Notes: generated by a model from the letters alone, not told the origin. A stretch of DNA of 57,697 nt from a virus (IMGVR_UViG_3300049255_000548:1-57697), one strand, 5' to 3'; positions 20,385-30,032 are shown, counted from the first letter of the stretch. Translations and numbers: made by a program.

Positions 20385-22916
20385 TTACCGGTACGCGGGC
20401 GAGGGATGCAGCGGTACGAGCGGCCGGATCGGCCCGTGCGGTCCGGCCGGCCCGGTCGGGCGGCGATAGCGGCTGCGCACCAGTTGCATCGCGCTCGCCG
20501 GCATTTTCGTGGTCGAGGTCCGATTGAAGGGCACCACGGCATCGGTCTTGCCTTTGTCGCCCAGCGCCACCAGCGTAGGCCTCGTGACGATGGCGCCGCC
20601 GCCCGGTGTCGGGGTGACTCCCGGCATCGGTTGGCTGGTTCCCCCGTCCGCCAGCAGGGCCGCCGCTACCGTGCCGGCCGCTTTGCCGATACCCGAATAG
20701 GTGTCCACCGGGCTCCAGGGCCGTGTTCCGCCGCCGTTTCCCTGCTGCCCCTGTGTCTGCGCGCGGTAGCGCTGCCAGAAGCCCGGGTTCTTTTGTGTGG
20801 CCAGGGAGTTCGGGCCGATTCCCCCCGTCGGTGCACCCATCCCCTGGCTTGCGTCGTACCGGGCAAAATCCCCCAGCGCGGCGCTCAGATCGTCTCCGTT
20901 GCTGTTGACGGATCCGCCGTCGTCGTACATCTGCGGCGCTTGCGGCGCGGAGGCCGAAGACGAAGAGCCGCCGGAGCTCCCGCTCGACCGGCTCGATCCG
21001 CTGCCGCTCCCCTGGTTCGGCGCGCCCCACGCACTGGAGTTGCGGCTCTTCTGCCCATAGCGGGCCGGCTGCTGGCGGCTTTGCCAGCCGGAGGGCGCCT
21101 GCGCCTGCACCGGTGCGGCCGAAGTCGCCGAGGCCGGCGGCGGCGCCGGCATTGCCGGCTGCATGGTGGAAGCCGGAGCCCCGGGCGATCCCGCGCCGAA
21201 CGGCGGCTGATAGGTCGGCGGCTGCGGCGCGGCGGGCTGCGGCGCGGGCTGCGTGCCCGGCTGGAGCATCGAGACCGTCGGCGGCGCGCCGCCGTATCGC
21301 GGAATGTTCCCGGCGGCGGAACCGGGGGCCATCCCGCCGTCTTCGAGCGGCCCCACCCACTCCGGCCCGTGTTCCCCGACGATTGCGAGCTTGCCCTTCT
21401 TTCCCGCCCCGCCGTCCTCGAGCGCGCTGATCGCGCCCGTGATCCCCCCAATGATCTTGTCGGCCGTTCCCGGCTGCCCGTTCGCGTTCACCGCCGTCGA
21501 GGTCGCCTGGTTGGTCGCGCCCATCTGGGTACCGTACGCGCTCGTCTGCCCGCCGTACGCCCCGATCTGCTGGCCCCTTGCCGTCTGCGAGGCGTTCAGC
21601 ATCGTATTCGACTGGCCGCCCAGATACTGCCGGTACGTGTTCTGCCCCGCGATCCGCTCATTCGCGACCGTCTGCCCCGCCTGCGACCCCGCCTCCGCCG
21701 TTTGCATGCCCTGGTTGTACTGCGTATTCTGCACGTTCCCCGTGGTGGCCTGCCGGTTGGTCGCCAGCGTCGTGGCGCGTTGCGAGGCCTCCTGGTCCGC
21801 CGTGCCGGCCAGCGTCTGCCCCGTCTGCTGCTCCTGCTGCGCCAGCGCCACGTCGCTCGCCGACGTCCGCGCCGCCGTCGAGAGCGCCGCCTCGCCCCCT
21901 TCGGAGGCCGCATTCATGGCGGCCTGCTCCTGCGCCAGGTCGTTCTGCTGCCCCTGCTGGCCGTAGGTCTCCGCGGCCTGGATCTGGGTGTTGCCGAGTG
22001 TGGTGGCGTTCTGCTGCTCCCGCGAGCTGATGTCCTGCGCCGTCCCCAGCCGCATCTGTTCTTCGGTCTGCGACCGCTGCGCCGCCGCGTTCGAGGCGTC
22101 GATCCGCGCCTCGGTCATGGCGTCGCCCGCGCTCGCCGCCGAGTCCCGGTCCATCTGCTCCGTCATGGCCGCTACCGCCGCGGGCGAGGTATTGCCCTGC
22201 GCCGCGGCCTGCCGCTGAATCTGGTCTTCCGAGGCGCGGAACTGGTTGCCGGCCGTCGTGCCGGCAGCGGTGACCATATCCTGCTGCTGCCCGGGCGTCA
22301 TCAGGTAGTTGGAAGAGAAGCCTTGGGACAGGCCGAGCTGGGACGGATCGACCGCGGCCTTCAGCCCTGCGCTCTCGTCCCCGAAAGCGCTCACCAGGCT
22401 GCTTCCCTCGTTGGTCAGCGTCCGGTCCGCCGCGCTCGCCCCCGCCTGCTGCGCTCCGGTCAGGTTGCCCTGCAGGTTCTGCGTCGCATCGTCCTGGATC
22501 TGGTCTCCGTGCTGCTCGAACTGGGTCAACTGCGATGGGTCGTAATACCCCATCGCCGCGGCGGGGTTGCCCGCGATCGCGTTCTGCTCGGCCCCGGTCA
22601 GGTACTGCTGATTCAGCGCGTCCGAGCCCGTCTGGTACTGCGCGAAGTTCGGGTCGATCTGCGCCGCTTCCTGGTCGGTGTAGCCGGGCGTCTGCTGGAG
22701 CTGGCCATAGGCCTGGTCGGCCTGGTCCTGATATCCCTTTTGCTGGTCGCTGTAGTAGTCGGTGTTGGACCCGGTCTCGTTGTAGAGCGTCTGCCCCTCG
22801 TTCTGGAGCTGGCCGCCCTCCTGTAAGGCGATATTGCGATTGTCCTGGGCGGTTTGCACCAGGCCGTTGTCGGCGAAGGAGGCGCCGCGGTATCGCGCCG
22901 GTCGGTTACTGGCCAT
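20385..22916 (-). CDS. Tape-measure-like internal-virion protein
   Basis: 843 residues. The first 480 are almost pure Gln/Ala/Asn/Thr helix with dozens of Q-x-x-A steps; the rest is Pro/Gly/Ser-rich. Two copies of a motif common near the C-termini of phage tape-measure proteins occur: LAIVGEHGPEWVGP (about 525) and TLVALGDKGKTDAVVPF (about 785). Together with the two proteins that follow it looks like the ejection-protein set of a short-tailed phage rather than a true tape measure, since no long-tail genes exist here. Its start overlaps the end of the gene at 22906 by 11 bases. Confidence 0.7.
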   Translation of the reverse strand: MASNRPARYRGASFADNGLVQTAQDNRNIALQEGGQLQNEGQTLYNETGSNTDYYSDQQKGYQDQADQAYGQLQQTPGYTDQEAAQIDPNFAQYQTGSDALNQQYLTGAEQNAIAGNPAAAMGYYDPSQLTQFEQHGDQIQDDATQNLQGNLTGAQQAGASAADRTLTNEGSSLVSAFGDESAGLKAAVDPSQLGLSQGFSSNYLMTPGQQQDMVTAAGTTAGNQFRASEDQIQRQAAAQGNTSPAAVAAMTEQMDRDSAASAGDAMTEARIDASNAAAQRSQTEEQMRLGTAQDISSREQQNATTLGNTQIQAAETYGQQGQQNDLAQEQAAMNAASEGGEAALSTAARTSASDVALAQQEQQTGQTLAGTADQEASQRATTLATNRQATTGNVQNTQYNQGMQTAEAGSQAGQTVANERIAGQNTYRQYLGGQSNTMLNASQTARGQQIGAYGGQTSAYGTQMGATNQATSTAVNANGQPGTADKIIGGITGAISALEDGGAGKKGKLAIVGEHGPEWVGPLEDGGMAPGSAAGNIPRYGGAPPTVSMLQPGTQPAPQPAAPQPPTYQPPFGAGSPGAPASTMQPAMPAPPPASATSAAPVQAQAPSGWQSRQQPARYGQKSRNSSAWGAPNQGSGSGSSRSSGSSGGSSSSASAPQAPQMYDDGGSVNSNGDDLSAALGDFARYDASQGMGAPTGGIGPNSLATQKNPGFWQRYRAQTQGQQGNGGGTRPWSPVDTYSGIGKAAGTVAAALLADGGTSQPMPGVTPTPGGGAIVTRPTLVALGDKGKTDAVVPFNRTSTTKMPASAMQLVRSRYRRPTGPAGPHGPIRPLVPLHPSPAYR

Positions 22917-23133
22917 TTTTGTGCTCCTGCTGCCCGCTTTCGGGTGCCGGGCCGGGCTCCGCTGCGGCTTTCGTCTCCTGGGTGCCGCGGCGCGACTGGA
23001 TCAGCTCTTGCACCTGCTTGCGCTTGAGCTGCTCCGCGAGAGCGCTCGCGCCGGCCACAAAGCCGTCCAGGTGTTCCGCCAGCACGCGGTATTGGCTCAG
23101 TTCTTCGGTCGTCAATTGAATCGTCTGCATCAT
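22906..23133 (-). CDS. Small hydrophilic virion-module protein
   Basis: 75 residues: TIQLTTEELSQYRVLAEHLD, a helical middle and a charged Pro/Gly/Gln tail. ATG 23133 has GGAGAG eight bases upstream; an ATG at 23148 with a weaker site is possible. No motif. It is coupled to the tape-measure-like protein by overlap and may be its chaperone. Confidence 0.55.
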   Translation of the reverse strand: MMQTIQLTTEELSQYRVLAEHLDGFVAGASALAEQLKRKQVQELIQSRRGTQETKAAAEPGPAPESGQQEHKNGQ

Positions 23134-23161
23134 CGGACTTCTCTCCATTTCGTTCCCGGCG

Positions 23162-25360
23162 CTACGTGCCGATAATTCCGGTGGTCATCAGATCGGTCAC
23201 CAGAGCGGCCAGCGTTTCGAGCACCTGCGTCGCGGTCGAAGAGTTGGTCAATCCGGAGCGGGAGAGCGTCGCGGTCGGAATCGTCCATCCGGTCCGGCGC
23301 GATCCCACCACCTGCGTGCCGCCCACCAGGTAAGCACCGCTCGCATTGATGCTTCCGGTGGCATCCACCGGATAGGCCGCCGACGTGTTGCCGCCGAATC
23401 CCGCAAATCCCGTGCTCAACTGGATAGTCACCGCCGTCGTGAAGACTACGGGGCTTCCTACCGTCAGTCCGCTGGCCGCCTGGAAGCTCAGGTTGCCGGC
23501 GTTTTCGACAATTCGCGCCGCGGCTGTATTTGCTGCCAGCAACGATCCCGCGCTGCGGTAGGCATCGAAGAGGAGCTGTACGTTGCCGGCACTGAGGACC
23601 TGCGCCGACAGCGCGCCGGCCCCGTTCGCCTGCAACAGAACGTGCGAGTACTGCGTGGACGTCCCTGGATCGAGATGCATCGGACCGATGGAAGAAATAC
23701 ATCCGGTCCCGCTCGGAGTGAGAACGATGTTCTGGTTGCTGCCCGCCGCCGCAATGGTGATTTGCCCGCTGGCATTCGGAGTCAGGGAGGGAGTGTGGGT
23801 GGTCCCGAGCAGCAATCCGCCGGTGGCCAGGAAGATGCCCGCCCCTGGATCGGCGGTGGATCCGAGAGCCATGCCGCCCGAGCCGAACAGGCGCAGCACC
23901 TCGGCAGTCGAACTGCCGCCGCTGGGCGTTGTTTGGAAGGTCAGATACGCGCCATGGTTGCTCGCCGTCCAGTTCTCCGCCGCCACCACGTAAATCGCCG
24001 CCGCGCCCAGCGTCGACGTACCGTATCCGTTGACGATCCACCCGCCCACCGTGTCGCCGCTCTGGGTCGCGCCAGGCGAGGTCGCCGTCCCCCGCGCCTG
24101 GTTGATGGTGAAGATCGGTCCGTAGCCGGTCGCCTGCGTATAAGCCGAGAGCGTAACCTGGTTCGAGCGCGCGAAAGTGTCGGCGTTGCCCACAACCTGG
24201 ATCTGCGAGCTGCCGGTACCCGAGGTCAGGAGCACCTGGTATCCATTGGTGTCGTCTCCCTCGACCTGTACCTGCCCGGGAGTGATGGCGACCAGCGGCA
24301 CGCCAATCGGCGTCCCCGCAATCCCCACTACAATCTCCCCTGAGTCGATCAGCACCTCGTTGCCCGAAGAGACCGACGTGATCCGCGCATTTTGCAGCAG
24401 CAGCGACCCGTCGCCCTGCGCCAGCAGCTTTGCCGTGGGCCAGTTGATCGCGATCCCTCCGGACGTGTATAACCCGGAGAACTCGCTGCCCTGAAGGTCC
24501 ACCGTATTGGCGTCGATCACCGTCGCCAGAAACGGCCCGTTCGCCCCCGGCACCCCTCCGACGTTCGAAACCACCAGCGCGTAACCGGTGGCGTATCCGT
24601 GGCTCGGGATGGTCAGCCGCACCAGGCCCGATCCGTTGTTCGCCGCGTTCGTGATCCGCTGCCCGGCTGCCACCGCCAGGGTCTCGAACGCTCCTCCGCC
24701 GAAAAACCGGTTGACGGTTCCTCCGGACGTGTATGCCCCGGAGAAAGTCGAGCCCAGCAGGTCGAAATGGTTGGCGTCGTACACCGAGATCAGCCACTGC
24801 CCGGTGGCGTTCGGCACGCCCCCCACGCTCGCCACGTTGACCCAGTCCCCGTTCCGGTAGCCGTGTCCCGTGACCGTCAGCCGGATCGCCCCCGTGGCCG
24901 CCACGGCGCCGCTCACGTTCTGGCTGCCTTCGCTCTGGGTGCCAAGCCAGGCCCCTGTGTTGCCGTAAGCGTCGAGCACAAAGACCTGGCCGTTCTGCCC
25001 CACCACCACGCGCCCGGAGGTGTCCGCGAAGAAGGGCGCCGTCGCCGGGCTGCCGCCGCCGACATAAAGCTGCTTAAACCAGCCGCCGAGGAATTGCTGG
25101 CTGCCGACCAGCCGGTTGCCGATCCAGGCAATCAGCGCTCCCGATTGATCCGTGATCCCGAATTGCTGCGGCGCCGGGAGCGGCGAAGTCAGGGTCGCGA
25201 AAATCTGGTCGAGCGCCGCTTGCGTCTGGTCGAGCGCGTCCGCCACCGTGTTGCCGCCCGGCGTGCGCAGCGCGCGCAGACTCTGCGCGTGCGGGCGCAC
25301 GTTCACCGGGTAGCGCGTGTTCTGGATCGGCGCGCTCGAAACCTGGAAGATGCCGGCCAT
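23162..25360 (-). CDS. Tail fibre-like protein with FCCH-type repeats
   Basis: 732 residues. N-terminus (about 1-130) probably attaches to the tail. Then two tandem beta units of about 65 residues each: HGYRNGDWVNVASVGGVPNA and HGYATGYALVVSNVGGVPGA, each followed by VxDANxxDLxGSxFSGxYTSGG. This is the phage version of the FCCH-like beta fold. The rest is Gly/Ser/Thr-rich fibre with TPSGTG and DATGSINASGAYLVGG repeats, ending in a short helical tip (QVLETLAALVTDLM). The start overlaps the stop of the hub gene (TGATG). Likely host-recognition fibre. Confidence 0.75.
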   Translation of the reverse strand: MAGIFQVSSAPIQNTRYPVNVRPHAQSLRALRTPGGNTVADALDQTQAALDQIFATLTSPLPAPQQFGITDQSGALIAWIGNRLVGSQQFLGGWFKQLYVGGGSPATAPFFADTSGRVVVGQNGQVFVLDAYGNTGAWLGTQSEGSQNVSGAVAATGAIRLTVTGHGYRNGDWVNVASVGGVPNATGQWLISVYDANHFDLLGSTFSGAYTSGGTVNRFFGGGAFETLAVAAGQRITNAANNGSGLVRLTIPSHGYATGYALVVSNVGGVPGANGPFLATVIDANTVDLQGSEFSGLYTSGGIAINWPTAKLLAQGDGSLLLQNARITSVSSGNEVLIDSGEIVVGIAGTPIGVPLVAITPGQVQVEGDDTNGYQVLLTSGTGSSQIQVVGNADTFARSNQVTLSAYTQATGYGPIFTINQARGTATSPGATQSGDTVGGWIVNGYGTSTLGAAAIYVVAAENWTASNHGAYLTFQTTPSGGSSTAEVLRLFGSGGMALGSTADPGAGIFLATGGLLLGTTHTPSLTPNASGQITIAAAGSNQNIVLTPSGTGCISSIGPMHLDPGTSTQYSHVLLQANGAGALSAQVLSAGNVQLLFDAYRSAGSLLAANTAAARIVENAGNLSFQAASGLTVGSPVVFTTAVTIQLSTGFAGFGGNTSAAYPVDATGSINASGAYLVGGTQVVGSRRTGWTIPTATLSRSGLTNSSTATQVLETLAALVTDLMTTGIIGT

Positions 25361-27303
25361 CAGCGTTGCGGTGCCGCCACCGTGTAGTACTGCTTCAATG
25401 CGCTCAGGATGAAATAGGCGTCCACGGCGTTAGTCGAAAGCTGCACGCTCGCCCACTCCGATTGCAGGAAATATTTGAACAGCAGCTCCGCGCCGGGTGA
25501 CGCCGCAAGGCTCAGAGGACTCGCTGCCGGTACCACGCTCCGCAGATGGTCGAGCCCCCAGATCGTGAGCGCCAGGCTGCCCGCTCCTCTCACCCGCAGA
25601 TGGTTGCCGTGAAAGAAGTGCATCTGGCCCCGCAGCGCGTCGAGCCCGGGCAGCAGCGCGCTTTCGTAGAGCGCGGAGATCGCCTTGGCCGTCGTGCCCG
25701 CCGTATCCACGTCCCGGTAGGGGTTGGTCTCCGATCCGTCGTTCTGCCGCAGAATGGCGCCGGCTGAGGACGGCCCCAGCCAGATCTCCTGCTTGCGCGT
25801 CTGGGGATTCGCCACTACCGCAATCGCTCCCATCGCGTACCCGTTCAGGCTTTGCAAGGAATACTTGGCGGTCTCGGGGTCCGTCCCCCCCGTGTAATCC
25901 CACGTGAGGCGGTGGGTCGGGCTGGTCGCGCCGTCGAGCGGCGCCAGCACCTCGACGCGTTTGTTGTTCTTGTCGTCCGCCACCTGGACGCATCCGGCAT
26001 ACGCCCAGTTGATGCGGTTCCAGTCCGGGGTCTGGTAGTAGGAGATCGGGCGCTCCGGGTACACACCGCCCTCGAATAGATATAGGCCGCCCTCGTCCGC
26101 CACCCAGGCAAACCCCTGCGAGGCATTCAGCGCAATTCCGCTGGGAGAGAGCGTCCCGATCGCGCCGTCGACGAGCTGCGCGTCCGCCCAGGTCGCCGGC
26201 ACGCCGCCGTTGTCGGCCACCGCGTAGGTCCAGTGCGGCCCGAGCAGATAGGCCACGCCGCGCAAGGCGAATCCGGCGATCTGTTGCAGGTTTCCCGGCA
26301 GGTACACGCCCGACGTCGCCGCGTTGACGGCCTGATAGTCGCTCGAATCGCTGAAATAACACACCGGAAAATTGAAAGAATCCCGCGTGATGTAACCGCA
26401 CCGCTCGCCGTAGAGAAACAGGGCCGCGGGCTCGAACGGCGGGTTGCCGGACTGATCTTGCGTCAGCCGGTTCTCGTACGGCGCCGCATCCGTCCCGGTC
26501 GCCGCCAGGTCGTCGTCGGAGATGTTGATGTCCGGAAACGTCACGCCGGCATTGGTGGCATGTACCGTGCAGCCCGGCACCAGGTAGTACCGGTTCAGGT
26601 TGGCGGCGGTGGTCATGATGACCTGCAGCAGCCCGGCGTACGCGGGAAACGAGAACGCGCCGATCGAGAGGCGCAATGTCTTGCCTCCGGATGCCGTGAA
26701 CGAAAACGGCGAGAACGCGTTCGCCGGGGTCACCGGGCACCAGGCCGTGGTGAAGCCCGAGCGGCTCTGGAGCAAATAGCCAATGCGGTGGACCCCCGCG
26801 GTCACATTGCCGCTGCCTGGCTCGGTAGACGTCGCAAAGCCAGCCTGGATGGGCGCCGCGAACATCGGATCGGCGGCGCCACTAGCCCGGTCGTAGACCT
26901 GGCCGCCCGCGATTCCCACGCCGTCGAGATTGCGGAAGCCGCAGTATAACCGGCTGCCGATCCCCAGCATCGCGGCCGCCTGCGCCGTGCCCTGCGAGAT
27001 CAGCGTGGTGGCCCCCGCCCCTATGTCCTGGAGGTCGATGAAGCGGATACCGGTGCCGGTCGCGTAGTACACCAGCCAGTTCTGGTTGGCGCCGTTGTAG
27101 AGCGGCAGCCAGTTCAGCATGGCCGTGATGGCGTCGCCGGGAGTCACCATCGGGGTGTGGCCGTAGCGAGTGGCCACCTGTCCGGGCAGGTACCGCACGT
27201 TCTGCGCGGCCAGCGCGTTTTCCACCGGCACGGCTTCCGGGTCGAGCAGCGGCCAGGGTCCGTTGAACGTCCGCACTTCCCGGCTCGGCATCCCTGGGAT
27301 CAT
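25360..27303 (-). CDS. Tail hub or stabilisation protein, beta-propeller type
   Basis: 647 residues, beta-rich. The opening FNGPWPLLDPEAVPVENAL then AAQNVRYLPGQVATRYGHTP is typical of podovirus tail-tube or stabilisation proteins (PLxxPxxAxxxxNVxxxPGxVxxRxG). Repeated blade-like stretches follow (LFLYGERCGYITR, LGPHWTYAVADNGGVP, GFAWVADEGGLYLFEGGVYP). Position between adaptor-side genes and the fibre agrees with a distal tail hub. It defines this phage as short-tailed. Follows the transglycosylase by four bases. Confidence 0.75.
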   Translation of the reverse strand: MIPGMPSREVRTFNGPWPLLDPEAVPVENALAAQNVRYLPGQVATRYGHTPMVTPGDAITAMLNWLPLYNGANQNWLVYYATGTGIRFIDLQDIGAGATTLISQGTAQAAAMLGIGSRLYCGFRNLDGVGIAGGQVYDRASGAADPMFAAPIQAGFATSTEPGSGNVTAGVHRIGYLLQSRSGFTTAWCPVTPANAFSPFSFTASGGKTLRLSIGAFSFPAYAGLLQVIMTTAANLNRYYLVPGCTVHATNAGVTFPDINISDDDLAATGTDAAPYENRLTQDQSGNPPFEPAALFLYGERCGYITRDSFNFPVCYFSDSSDYQAVNAATSGVYLPGNLQQIAGFALRGVAYLLGPHWTYAVADNGGVPATWADAQLVDGAIGTLSPSGIALNASQGFAWVADEGGLYLFEGGVYPERPISYYQTPDWNRINWAYAGCVQVADDKNNKRVEVLAPLDGATSPTHRLTWDYTGGTDPETAKYSLQSLNGYAMGAIAVVANPQTRKQEIWLGPSSAGAILRQNDGSETNPYRDVDTAGTTAKAISALYESALLPGLDALRGQMHFFHGNHLRVRGAGSLALTIWGLDHLRSVVPAASPLSLAASPGAELLFKYFLQSEWASVQLSTNAVDAYFILSALKQYYTVAAPQR

Positions 27304-27307
27304 TGGG

Positions 27308-27733
27308 CTAGAGAATCTTCGTGAGGTAGTTCGCGGTCTCGACCGGCAGCCGGTTCCTCCAGTCGGCCGGGAAATCGTTCAGCAGCTTCGCGAGGTTGCC
27401 CGAGCCCCAGTTATAGGCCGCCAGCATCTTGGCGGGGTCGCCGCCGAATTGCCGGAAGAGCTGCCCGTCGAGCTTCACGCCCCCGAAGACGTTCTCGTGC
27501 CAGCGCCGCGGATCGACGCCCAGGCTGCGCGCCGTCGCCGGCATCAACTGCATCAGCCCGATCGCTCCCGAGCTCGGATTGACCGCGTTCGGCTGGAAGC
27601 TCGATTCCTGCTGGCACTGCCGCACCGCCAGGTCCGGATCGAGGCCTTCGGCCGTCGCCAGCAGGCGGAGCAGGGTTTCAGCGTCCGCGCGGGTGAACCC
27701 CGACGCGCTTGGAGAATTGTTTAAGGAATTCAT
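27308..27733 (-). CDS. Virion-associated lytic transglycosylase
   Basis: 141 residues, soluble SLT/goose-lysozyme fold. Catalytic Glu43 in CQQESSFQPNAVNPSSGAIG, followed by GLMQLMPATARSLGV, FGGVKLDGQLFRQFGGD and MLAAYNWGSG: all four SLT motifs. It cleaves peptidoglycan to an anhydro-muramyl product. No signal peptide, so it is more likely carried in the tail to open the wall during DNA entry than secreted. ATG 27733 overlaps the stop of the gene upstream (ATGA). Confidence 0.9.
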   Translation of the reverse strand: MNSLNNSPSASGFTRADAETLLRLLATAEGLDPDLAVRQCQQESSFQPNAVNPSSGAIGLMQLMPATARSLGVDPRRWHENVFGGVKLDGQLFRQFGGDPAKMLAAYNWGSGNLAKLLNDFPADWRNRLPVETANYLTKIL

Positions 27734-27972
27734 CGCAGTCCTTCATGGCTCCCCAGCCGCTCGCCGCGAATGGAATAGAGGTAATTCCAGCGGTGGCCGG
27801 GCATTTGAATCCACACCCGCGTGTGCCACCAGGCGGTGGGGTCTTCGCGCGGGTGAACTTCCTGGCAGGTGCAGCCGGCCGCGGTCGCCCTGGCGAGCTC
27901 CGCCGGCCACGGCACACGGCCGGCGCCCCGCGCGGAGAGGATCGCGAGGAGCGCCAGCCCGAGCCGTCTCAC
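27730..27972 (-). CDS. Small exported protein, possible lipoprotein
   Basis: 80 residues, GTG start overlapping the preceding TAG (TAGTG). N-terminal MRRLGLALLAILSARGAG looks like a short signal sequence; ATAAGCTCQEVHP contains Cys but no strict lipobox. Trp/Arg-rich C-terminus (WWHTRVWIQMPGHRWNYLY). Coupled to the transglycosylase, so perhaps part of the entry machinery. The longer in-frame readings are shadows of the structural genes. Confidence 0.5.
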   Translation of the reverse strand: MRRLGLALLAILSARGAGRVPWPAELARATAAGCTCQEVHPREDPTAWWHTRVWIQMPGHRWNYLYSIRGERLGSHEGLR

Positions 27973-28640
27973 TATGCCGGGATTTCTTCCCAGGTAATCG
28001 AGTAGCCGCACAGCAGGGACGTGCCGGCGGCGCTCCACAGCGGCAGCCACCCGGCGCCCTGGGGAATGATGAGGCTCCCGTCGAGCGCGTCTTCGGCGGC
28101 CACCAGGTTCACGGAGGCCTGCGCCGTGTTGGTCGAGCCGAAGTTCGCAAGCATGTGGGTGACCGGAGCCAGGCCGCCGGTCAGCGCTGTGCCGCCGGCC
28201 GTCGCGTAGGTCAGCGCGACCGAAGCCGGCGCGGCGCTCAGGATGTTGCTGCGGATGTTGCCCGTGGGGGTCGCGCTCGGTACGTTGCCGATGTACCCGT
28301 GAAACACCGGGCCGCCTCCCGGGGTGCCGGAGATCACTGCCAGCCGGAATTTGGTGAGCACCAGCAGCTTTCCCGAGTTCGTCGGGTTGAAGAGGGCGAA
28401 GTTGGTCGAGGCCGCGGCGGCGGCCCCAATGATGTTGCCCGCCGCCACGCCCGTGGTGGTGGCGGAGAGGGTAAGGCTGAAAACGTTGCCCCGCGAAACG
28501 GGCTCCTGATAGGGCGCGTGACCGTGCGCCACAATCAGGCTCCCGGATTTTTCCATGCGGAAGCGCGTCTGCGCGCCGTCCGCATTGACCTGCGGCCCGA
28601 CCGTTCCTTCCGCGAACCAGTGCCCGACGTCGGTATTCAT
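27972..28640 (-). CDS. Beta-rich virion structural protein
   Basis: 222 residues; AAAGGAG before ATG 28640. Beta-sandwich-like sequence with SGSLIVAHGHAPYQEPVSRG, FRLAVISGTPGGGPVFHGYI and PQGAGWLPLWSAAGTSLL, resembling phage minor capsid or decoration proteins. No strict family call. Neighbouring gene 28698 has similar short beta motifs. Confidence 0.6.
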   Translation of the reverse strand: MNTDVGHWFAEGTVGPQVNADGAQTRFRMEKSGSLIVAHGHAPYQEPVSRGNVFSLTLSATTTGVAAGNIIGAAAAASTNFALFNPTNSGKLLVLTKFRLAVISGTPGGGPVFHGYIGNVPSATPTGNIRSNILSAAPASVALTYATAGGTALTGGLAPVTHMLANFGSTNTAQASVNLVAAEDALDGSLIIPQGAGWLPLWSAAGTSLLCGYSITWEEIPA

Positions 28641-28697
28641 AGAGAAAGGCTCCTTTGAAATTCTGAAAAGGGGTGTGAAGGGTTTGGGTAGCGGGAG

Positions 28698-30032
28698 CTA
28701 CCGGGGAATCAGGGATACCGTGATCGCCACGTTCGCGATCGATTGCGCCGTTCCGGTGTGCTTCAGCCCGAGCCGGTCTCCAGCCGCGAGTAGCCGGTTG
28801 CGCAGCGTGTTGAGCGTTCCGATCTGCACCGTATTGCCGGTGGCGTTCAGATCGAAGCCCGCCGAGGTGTTGTCGGTGTGGACCGCGTTCCCCGCGCCTG
28901 GCGCCGTGGTGCCTTTGTCGATGGTGACCAGCAGCTTGGCCGCGCCTCCGGCCGCCGTGGCGAACGTGCAGGACAGATCGACCACCTCGTAGTCGCGGTC
29001 CGCCGCAAAGAAGCACTGGTCCACCTGCTGCTGCCCGTTCGGGCCGAGCTGCCAGGTGACCTCTTTGCGCTTGTAAATCGGCTGCAAGACCACCGCCAGG
29101 CACACATCTGCGCCCGTCGTCGTCGCCGAATACTTGATGGCCAGGCGGTCGCCGGCCCGCAGCGTGAACGGCCCCGTCCCCAGCGTGAGGGCATTGGTGG
29201 TTTGCGCCGCAAGCGTCGAGCCGTCCACCGTTACCGCCGCCGAGAGAATCGAGCTGCCGGCGCCCGGCGCGTTGGTGGACGTGTCCTGCGTGCAGTCGAT
29301 GGTGATGGCCGCACCGAACGCCGTCCCGAAGTAGAGGTACGCCCCCTTCACCAGGAAGTCCCGGTTTGCCACGAAGAACGTCTGCGTCGAGAGGTCTGCG
29401 TTGGCATGCACGAAGTAGCTGGCGATCTCCGACTTGCAGCCCGGCGTCAGGTAGACGGTCACCACCACGCCGGCCAGCGCGGTCAGCGTCCCCGACGTCT
29501 TGAAGCTCAGGCGGTCGCCGGGGTTCAGCACCAGCACCGGATCGAGCGGCGCATTGACCGTGCCGTTGAGCGTCGCGCTCTGCACCGTGTTGGCGGTGCC
29601 CTTCAGGTTGAAGGTGTTGCTCATCAGCGCCGTGCCCGCGCCGGGAGCCAGCACGCCGCGCTCGCGGGTGATGACCGCGGTCACGGCCGACCCGTCCGAG
29701 CCGGCAGTCTTGTGGACCTCCGTAATGCCCTGCACGTAGTAAGTGCGGTCGGCGATGAAAAAAGTCGTCGCCCCGATCGAGCCGTTGGCCGCGATGTTGA
29801 AGGTATAGGCCTGGCCCTGCGGGTTGATGGCCTCCTGCCCGAACAGCAGCGTGTTGTCGGAATCCACCGAGTCGGCCAGAACATCGGCCGTGTCGGCGGC
29901 GTTCGAATACCGCTGGGCGAAGCCGTTGTCGTACGAATAGTCGATGAGGTTGGGGTTTTGCGCCAGGCCGAACCGTTTGCTAAACGGAGCGCGAATGGCG
30001 GCGGTGAGCGTCTTAAACGACGTACGAGCCAT
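28698..30032 (-). CDS. Structural protein with three internal beta repeats
   Basis: 444 residues. After an N-terminal arm (FKTLTAAIRAPFSKRFGLAQ), three copies of an about 130-residue unit begin TTFFIADRTYYVQGITEVHK (about 90), TQTFFVANRDFLVKGAYLYF (about 215) and QCFFAADRDYEVVDLSCTFA (about 340). Each contains a (T/S)xAPGAGxxxx step and ends LxxGDRLxxKxxGT. Such threefold repeats suit a trimeric-symmetry decoration, tail-knob or fibre-base protein. Strong ribosome site AAAAGGAG. Sits just after the tail adaptor. Confidence 0.7.
   Translation of the reverse strand: MARTSFKTLTAAIRAPFSKRFGLAQNPNLIDYSYDNGFAQRYSNAADTADVLADSVDSDNTLLFGQEAINPQGQAYTFNIAANGSIGATTFFIADRTYYVQGITEVHKTAGSDGSAVTAVITRERGVLAPGAGTALMSNTFNLKGTANTVQSATLNGTVNAPLDPVLVLNPGDRLSFKTSGTLTALAGVVVTVYLTPGCKSEIASYFVHANADLSTQTFFVANRDFLVKGAYLYFGTAFGAAITIDCTQDTSTNAPGAGSSILSAAVTVDGSTLAAQTTNALTLGTGPFTLRAGDRLAIKYSATTTGADVCLAVVLQPIYKRKEVTWQLGPNGQQQVDQCFFAADRDYEVVDLSCTFATAAGGAAKLLVTIDKGTTAPGAGNAVHTDNTSAGFDLNATGNTVQIGTLNTLRNRLLAAGDRLGLKHTGTAQSIANVAITVSLIPR

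Noticed and set aside
20406-22826. 806-codon plus-strand open frame
   Set aside because: Perfectly antisense to the Gln/Ala-rich internal protein; Arg/Leu-rich composition and no ribosome site.
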